From the NCBI GenBank assembly GCA_038277395.1, contig CM076190.1, positions 128,432,197-128,496,196 of the forward strand: a stretch of 64,000 bases of DNA. The letters run 5' to 3'. This stretch comes from Dryocosmus kuriphilus. Lineage: Eukaryota > Arthropoda > Insecta > Hymenoptera > Cynipidae. The notes under the pieces were generated by a model. It was not told where the DNA came from. It was given only the letters and a program-made list of their open reading frames with translations, and ran no database searches. Each line of letters begins with the position of its first letter. Position 1 is the stretch's first letter. A program made the translations under genes and the position numbers. Shown piece after piece: positions 57,567 to 64,000 of this stretch.

Positions 57567-58997
57567 CTAATTCCGGTAATAGGGATCGCTCAGGGGGAGG
57601 GGGTGGTTTGTAATTTTTCTGGCCACGCGATAACTTTTTTCCGCAATATTCGCGAGGTCTTCTAAATGTGCAAAATTTCTTATCTGGTTTCGCTGAAGGG
57701 CCAAATGTAATCGGGGGAGGAGGTTTCTGTGCGCGTAGCTAATTTCTTCCGATTCCGACATTCCGGGGGTTAACCTGTCAAACAGGGTTCGCATACATGT
57801 CAGATAATCGGAGACAGACTCCTTTTCACCCTGTGTTCTTTGGTGAATTTCCTGTCGCAATTCAAACTGGAAATCTGAATCCCCAAATCTGATTCTGAAA
57901 GCCACCGCGAAATCATTGAAAGTGCGCCATAACCGTCGGGATCCGCGGAACCAATTGAGAGCGATTCCCGATAGGAAAAAGGGTATCACCCTCAATAGGT
58001 CAGAATCACAAATGGGCATCAACTCTCGTCCGTCTTGGATCCTCATTAGAAATGCGTCTGGGTCCTCACTGCGAGCGCCAGAATATTTTATACACCATTT
58101 GCGCATAATTTCGTACGCGCGCGAGGGGTTGGAAGGGGGATGATCGCTATGGTCTCTATACGAATGGGCTTGATGGTGGGAGAAGTTTGCATAAGCGGGT
58201 TGTGAATGGTGGGGGAAATAAGGGTCCTCATATGGGGGGTCCCAATGACGGGGTAAAAGGGTTTCTCCTTGCATCGAGCGGGGGGTGGGGTGCGAGTTTT
58301 CGAAGTTTATCCGTGAGCGTCGCGAGGGGTGTGCGTCGTCATAAGCCGTGTCCGTGCTTCGGAGGTGGGGGTTTCCAGAGTTGGGATACGAACGACGGAG
58401 GGGGGAGGGTTCTCTAGGGGTGGTACATGGGGGGTACAAAGGGTTCACCGTACTGGATCTGCATATATCGAAGTGGGGGTCTAAAAGGTTAAGGGTTGAT
58501 TCTCTACCGGGATCGTAATCGCTATAGGGGTTGCGCCGGGGTCGCGTATTGTCCACGTGGTCATTGTAATATTTATCGTCGAATCGAACGGTTTCCCTAT
58601 TAATTGAAACTCGCTTATTTCTCGATAAATTTTCTCTAGCAGCGTCGCTACTAGCTTCTGGATCGGGGTGGGGCGGATCGGTTTGCGAGGCGGTGTCGAT
58701 CCTTTCCTTACGCTGTTGTGGAGGAGGGTTGGTGGGGTTTCCGTCTGCGAGGGATTTATCTGAATTCGAATGGTTCGAAGCGGTGTCCTCCGTTCGGCTG
58801 ATATCTCCTCGGGGAAGGGTATGGGACGGTGTGAAAGGATCTATTATATCTACATCCCCTTTTACGGCTTTTACTAACCGCTCTCGCAGTGTAGCAAAAT
58901 TTCCCTCAGTGGGTAAGTTCCTTTCTCTTAGATGGCAATTAATCTCGTCCTTGTTTAAATTATACACCCAGGAGGTCAACGGTTTATCCCTCTCCAT
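57567..58997 (-). CDS. Gypsy Gag (476 aa segment) with SAP-like N-terminus
   Basis: ATG at 58997. Residues 8-45 look like a SAP motif (WVYNLNKDEINCHLRERNLP then TLRERLVKAV), a DNA/RNA-binding helix pair. Residues 80-300 are low-complexity, Pro/Arg/His-rich, with TASQTDPPH near residue 101. From about residue 300 a retrotransposon gag domain: DPDAFLMRIQDGRELM, LLRVIPFFLSGIALNWFRG, FELRQEIHQRTQGEKESVSD and YRVARKI. The knuckle part follows in another frame. The 5' leader from the primer site to the ATG is about 700 bp. Confidence 0.88.
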   Translation of the reverse strand: MERDKPLTSWVYNLNKDEINCHLRERNLPTEGNFATLRERLVKAVKGDVDIIDPFTPSHTLPRGDISRTEDTASNHSNSDKSLADGNPTNPPPQQRKERIDTASQTDPPHPDPEASSDAARENLSRNKRVSINRETVRFDDKYYNDHVDNTRPRRNPYSDYDPGRESTLNLLDPHFDICRSSTVNPLYPPCTTPREPSPLRRSYPNSGNPHLRSTDTAYDDAHPSRRSRINFENSHPTPRSMQGETLLPRHWDPPYEDPYFPHHSQPAYANFSHHQAHSYRDHSDHPPSNPSRAYEIMRKWCIKYSGARSEDPDAFLMRIQDGRELMPICDSDLLRVIPFFLSGIALNWFRGSRRLWRTFNDFAVAFRIRFGDSDFQFELRQEIHQRTQGEKESVSDYLTCMRTLFDRLTPGMSESEEISYAHRNLLPRLHLALQRNQIRNFAHLEDLANIAEKSYRVARKITNHPLPLSDPYYRN

Positions 58998-59703
58998 CTT
59001 AGCACGAGTCTCGAAAGGTTATCTCGCGGTCCGGGGGGGATCCGATGGGGGGGGGTTGGCAATATTTGGGGTTTGAGTGAGCAATCACCGAAACAGAAAT
59101 AAGAAGTGCGAATATTCTAAAGTAATTAATTTCCCACAAATTAAAACCGATATCGAATGTAAACACGTAAGCAGCGAGAATGTTCGAAATTAATTATTTC
59201 CACTTCGAATAGAGATAAGAGACGACAATACTTGGGGATAATTATCTTTTACCCGAAGTGAAATCAACTTTCGATATAATGACAGATAAGAAGTAAGAAG
59301 GTACAAAGTAATTACTATTTCACGGGAAAGCAGTGTAGAGTGTAAATATAGATAGGAAAACACAATAGATGGGCACAGCAAATATAAAATGTAAACACAG
59401 GTTTTCATATACAACGGTAATCCGGAGTGCCTGCCATAAAATTAATTGCCTTAGCTTCCAATTATATTGTCGAGTGGCTACTTGGAATACGAAATTAAAT
59501 TCAAGTAAACATCAAGTAAAAGCGAAATTATGTGAATGAATACGAAATTAAATACAAGCAAATATCAAGTGAGAGCGAAATTGTATGAATACGAAAATTA
59601 TATACAAGCAAATATTAAGTGTGAGCGAAATTATGTTCTTGAATTTTCGAAAATAAAATTGAGGAATGAGCTTTGTAATAATTTAGAGACCGTTTTCTTA
59701 TCT
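58998..59703 (-). other. Gypsy 5' untranslated leader
   Basis: Region between primer binding site and gag ATG. AT-rich near 59100-59650 with three near-repeats of ACGAAATTAAATnCAAGnAAA at 59490-59620. G/C-rich tracts (GGGGGGG) near 59020-59055 on the + strand. Confidence 0.6.
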
Positions 59704-59720
59704 CCCCACGTTGGGCGCCA
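59704..59720 (-). other. Gypsy primer binding site, tRNA-Lys type
   Basis: Minus strand TGGCGCCCAACGTGGGG, three bases inside the 5' LTR tip CGTCACA. This is the sequence complementary to the 3' end of tRNA-Lys(1,2)-type primers. It fixes the element's orientation as minus. Confidence 0.88.
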
Positions 59721-59723
59721 AAT

Positions 59724-62700
59724 TGTGACGCTACTATTTTTGTGGTCTCCATAAATAGCGCACTAGGGACCCTAATCATCATAAATAAAATTAGACTACT
59801 TCTTTAATTTAAAAACACTATTTTTAACATACTCTATACCTCAAATATAATAATTAGTCGGGCGCCAATCCTTTCTTGGGATAAGGGTGGGCTTATCCGA
59901 CCAAAGTGAGCAAGGGCGATAAAATAAACGGAACCTATGTTCCAGATAGAAAAGGGCCCAACTCGCTGAGTGCTAAGCGTCTCGGGTCAAGAGCCAAAAG
60001 ATACTCGGAACCTGCGTTCCAAAACAAAATGAAAAAAACAACTCATAGAACCTGCGTTCCAAAACTAGAAAGAAACACCCTGAACGCCAAGCATCTCAGC
60101 CAAAAGACAAAATAGGCTCACAAACTTCGGTCAGACAGTCACACCCAGATTATATAAGTAAACCAAACCAAAAAAAATTATGTCAAGAAGTATACACAAA
60201 AAAAAAAAAGAACCAACTGAGAGATAACTAAATGTACTGAAAAATAAAAGGCGCAAAAAAAATGAAGTAACCGACAAATAAAATCTCAAAATACTAAAAT
60301 TAGGGTCGGCAAAAACAACTAGCTCAGCCTAAACACATAATGGTAGAGGGGCGGGTTACGTAATTACAAAGCTCATATTTTAGATATAATAGATAATAAC
60401 AATTTATTCAATTCCTCAAAAGTGAAAAATTCTACAATGGGTCGATTACCGGAAGTCATAAGGAAACAACAAAATTGCGAACAAAAGAAACTCGACTATT
60501 AGCTCAAACAACAAAAAAAAATAACAAAGTGGTCGTCGCGTCAATAAATAAATAAAAAGAACAAAGCTCTCAATTAGATAGTGGCCGCAGCATACATGGT
60601 CATAACACGTTATATAAGTCGCCACTCGGGAAGGGTCACAAGAGAAAAAAATAGGCGCAACAAAACAAGTACGTCATATAAATGAGTCGCAAAATTATGG
60701 CTAACATAACGATTTTGGGGTCAAATTGAATTACAATAAAATTGGCCTAAGCTACTGGATTTAACGCGACACTACAATTTTGTTCGGCGAAAAAATAATA
60801 AAAAAAAAAAAAAAAAAAGGAACGGGGGATTTCATAAGTTCGGACAGGGTGCTCAATTAAATTATTGAATAAATGAGGTCTTCCTAAATTTTGGGAGGGT
60901 ACTCAACTACATTATCAAAAAAAAAAAAACGAGATTTTCACGATTTTGGGAATGACCTCAGTTAAATTACTAAACAAAGGGTCTTCACAGTTTTTGGGTG
61001 TGATCTCAGCAAATTTATTTAACAAAGGGGTTTTTCATATTTTGGGTGGGGATCTCAACTAAATTATTTGACAAAAGGGTTTTAAACAAAGGGGGGTTTT
61101 CATTTTTGGGAAGGATCTCAGCTAAATTACTTAAAAAGGGGTTTTCATAATTTTGGGTGGGATCTCAGTTACAATATTAAACAAAGGGGTTTTTAATTTT
61201 GGGAAGGATCTCAGCTAAATTTCTTAACAAAGGGGTTTTCATAATTTTGGGTGGGATCTCAGTTACAATATTAAACAAAGGGGGGGTTTTCATAATTTTG
61301 GGAAGGATCTCAGCTAAATTTCTTAACAAAGGGGGTTTTCATAATTTTGGGTGGGATCTCAGTTACAATATTAAACAAAGGGGGTTTTCCTAATTTTGGG
61401 AAGGATCTCAGCTAAATTTCTTAACAAAGGGGTTTTCATAATTTTGGGTGGGTTCTCAGTTACAATATTAAACAAAGGGGGTTTTCCTAATTTTGGGAAG
61501 GATCTCAGCTAAATTTCTTAACAAAGGGGTTTTCATAATTTTGGGTGGGATCTCAGTTACAATATTAAACAAAGGGGGTTTTCCTAATTTTGGGAAGGAT
61601 CTCAGCTAAATTTCTTAACAAAGGGGTTTTCATAATTTTGGGTGGATCTCAGTTACAATATTAAACAAAGGGGGTTTTCCTATAATTTTGGGAAGGATCT
61701 CAGCTAAATTTCTTAAAAAGGGGTTTTCATAATTTTGGGTGGGATCTCAGTTACAATATTAAACAAAGGGGGTTTTCCTAATTTTGGGAAGGATCTCAGC
61801 TAAATTTCTTAACAAAGGGGTTTTCATAATTTTGGGAAGGATCTCAGTTACAATATTAAACAAAGGGGGTTTTCATAATTTTGGGGAGGATCTCAGCTAA
61901 ATTTCTTAACAAAGGGGTTTTCATAATTTTGGGTGGGATCTCAGTTACAATATTAAACAAAGGGGGTTTTCCTAATTTTGGGAAGGATCTCAGCTAAATT
62001 TCTTAACAAAGGGGTTTTCATAATTTTGGGTGGGATCTCAGTTACAATATTAAACAAAGGGGGTTTTCCTAATTTTGGGAAGGATCTCAGCTAAATTTCT
62101 TTAACAAAGGGGTTTTCATAATTTTGGGAAGGATCTCAGTTACAATATTAAACAAAGGGGGTTTTCATAATTTTGGGAAGATCTCAGCTAAATTTCTTAA
62201 CAAAGGGGTTTTCATAATTTTGGGTGGGATCTCAGTTACAATATTAAACAAAGGGGGTTTTCCTAATTTTGGGAAGGATCTCAGCTAAATTTCTTAACAA
62301 AGGGGTTTTCATAATTTTGGGAAGGATCTCAGTTACAATATTAAACAAAGGGGGTTTTCATAATTTTGGGAAGGATCTCAGCTAAATTTCTTAACAAAGG
62401 GGTTTTCATAATTTTGGGTGGGATCTCAGTTACAATATTAAACAAAGGGGGTTTTCCTAATTTTGGGAAGGATCTCAGCTAAATTTCTTAACAAAGGGGT
62501 TTTCATAATTTTGGGTGGGATCTCAGTTACAATATTAAACAAAGGGGGTTTTCCTAATTTTGGGAAGGATCTCAGCTAAATTTCTTAACAAAGGGGTTTT
62601 CTAATTTTGGGTGGGATCTCAGTTCGGATCGGGGTGAAATTCGAGAGCACATAATAAATCAAAAAAAAAAAAAAGCAGGTAGAAGAATGAGAGAAAAAAA

Positions 62701-64000
62701 AAAAAAAACATAGATTAAACACTTACGGAAACAACGTGGCGACCATTCCGGCATTCGGCACTCCGGATTATCACAGGGAACTTACAAGCACATTATCTGA
62801 CTTTATATAATACTCACTGAATCTATTTTTCTGAATAGTTTAGCCAAGGAGTGGACGGAATGAGAATGAGAATATTTACAAGAGGGTGAATAAAAGAACT
62901 AATCCAAGGACTTGGCTAAACCATTCTACACGTGGTCCTACCTTCTTTTGTTGCTGGCGGTAGAGGCCTCGTTTTAGCACTTCGGTTCACACTTAAAGAC
63001 AGGAGGCGAGAGAGCGTCTACCGCACTCACAAGACAATAAATACAAAGTGAGGAATTTACAAAATTGGGGAAGGGCTGGTGCGTATACGCCTAATTCCTT
63101 AGATAGATTCGCAACGATCAAGAGAAGGATGGCTGATGAGGTCCGCTTCCGATTCGTCCATGCCATCTTCCTGTCCTTTCTCCGCCAGTCCTTATCAGCC
63201 GCCGTTGGGGAAGAGAGAGATTCCGAACTCCTTCGTTCTAGACTGAGTGAGAGGGTAGAGTCGTACTATTCCTACTTTTCATGGCCGGCTGTATCCTGGT
63301 TATAAGGTGGAGAGTGAAGAGCCCCTCTCTCCCTGCTGCAGTCAGGGAGTGAGCCATCCCATGCTCCCATGAAAAGAAGTAAAACACAAAAAGAATGTCT
63401 GTACTCACAGAATAATAACTTTTGGACGGAATCACCTATTCTTTATTAGAATTTTGTAGTGACCGCCCGGTCAATCCTCACCAGGAACTTGCCTTGGGTC
63501 TCAGATAACCAAATAAAATAATCATAAATTTGCAAGCGAATTACCTATTCTTATGCAGAATTTTGTAGTAACCGCTACGGTCGATCCTCACCAGGAACCT
63601 GCCTTGGGTCTCAGATAACCAAAAAAAATAATGTACTCCAGGAATCATGTGGGGACTGGTGCCGCGAAGATATGCTGAAGGTGAAGGTGGCGGTGGATCC
63701 AATCAAACATTTTCTTGGATGGCGGGACCTCTGCAACCCTTACTCGAGACCGCGGAATCACGAAATTTTTACAAAAACAAAAAAAAATCAACTCAGCCCT
63801 GAGTTCTTAAAATTAAAAATAAAATACGCAAAATAAAAAGGATAAAATAAATAAATAAAACATAATATAAAATATAATCTAATAAAAATGTATACAACAA
63901 AAAGGGAGGAGTGCCGAATTTTCTGCCCTCCGTGCGAACACGAGGGTTTCCGCTAAAATAAATACTTTAAATTAAATTTTGTGAGTTGCAGAAAATCTGC
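59724..64000 (-). repeat. Gypsy 5' LTR, truncated by the window end
   Basis: Starts (in + coordinates) TGTGACGCTAC at 59724. By comparison with the 3' LTR about 11 bases are missing at the window end. Contents are as in the 3' LTR, including the 110-bp direct duplication at about 63430-63635. Confidence 0.88.
60860..62625. repeat. Minisatellite in the 5' LTR
   Basis: Same 48/49-bp alternating units and the same order of diverged leading monomers as at 48580-50355. Unit number and a few unit boundaries differ between the LTRs, as expected from replication slippage or collapse in assembly. Confidence 0.95.

Larger units (their letters stand above)
47466..63996 (-). mobile_element. Ty3/Gypsy LTR retrotransposon with giant LTRs (right end beyond window)
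   Basis: Minus-strand element: 5' LTR from beyond the window end to 59724, internal part 59723-51732, 3' LTR 51731 to about 47483. LTR tips are TGTGACG...CGTCACA. The internal part encodes gag, pol with the Gypsy order protease-RT-RNase H-integrase, and an extra 3' ORF. LTRs in the window are almost identical apart from small indels and a few repeat-unit differences, so insertion is recent. Confidence 0.9.

Overview
The window looks like arthropod, most likely insect, nuclear DNA. It is AT-rich and I find no host gene with intact coding potential. Nearly everything I can name is a transposable element or a degenerate transposon-like gene: an RTE-type LINE, two copies of one mariner family, a Tc1-like element, a BEL/Pao LTR element, a Penelope-like element, two head-to-tail LINEs with a restriction-like endonuclease (R4/Dong-like), an unassigned TIR transposon, and a very large Ty3/Gypsy element. 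The species cannot be named from the sequence. There is one 500-base assembly gap (42175-42674).

Layout. 0.3-3.0 kb: broken RTE-type LINE (+). 3.6-4.5 kb: mariner deletion derivative (-). 5.1-6.4 kb: degenerate gene with an SDTD nuclease-like motif (-). 6.9-8.1 kb: Tc1-like element with TA target duplication. 8.15-10.4 kb: first, badly decayed copy of a zinc-finger/VRDL gene family, with its hairpin leader and an upstream GACC-type repeat block. 10.6-24.4 kb: satellite-like array interrupted by a BEL/Pao element; the BEL 5' part is replaced by another pseudogene and by a 3.5-kb TIR transposon that itself carries a second mariner. 26.3-27.3 kb: possible MITE. 27.6-31.7 kb: Penelope-like element (-), split by a 726-bp CACTG-ended MITE, with an inverted terminal segment and a decayed hammerhead-like motif. 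32.5-35.3 kb: TIR-bounded element with the best-preserved VRDL gene. 36.1-42.2 kb: two R4/Dong-like LINEs (-) meeting at a TAA microsatellite. 42.7-43.1 kb: 168-bp satellite. 43.3-47.5 kb: third VRDL copy (-) with leader and repeat block. 47.5-64 kb: Ty3/Gypsy element (-) with LTRs of about 4.25 kb, each holding about 1.8 kb of 48/49-bp minisatellite.

How things fit together. The most novel-looking unit is the VRDL family. All three copies have the same order: GACC-type repeat block, a leader of about 250-290 bp with a 9-bp hairpin, then a gene with paired cysteines and a VRDLxLPKDxA motif. One copy is bounded by long inverted repeats ending CACAGCCCC and a 3-bp TTA duplication, so this may be a mobile element. 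The Gypsy element reads gag (with an N-terminal SAP-like motif), zinc knuckles, protease, RT, RNase H and integrase with a GPY motif. It then has an extra 256-aa ORF combining a ladder of TQT motifs with a second copy of the gag-type zinc knuckle pair. Its LTRs are almost identical, implying recent insertion, although pol carries several frameshifts.
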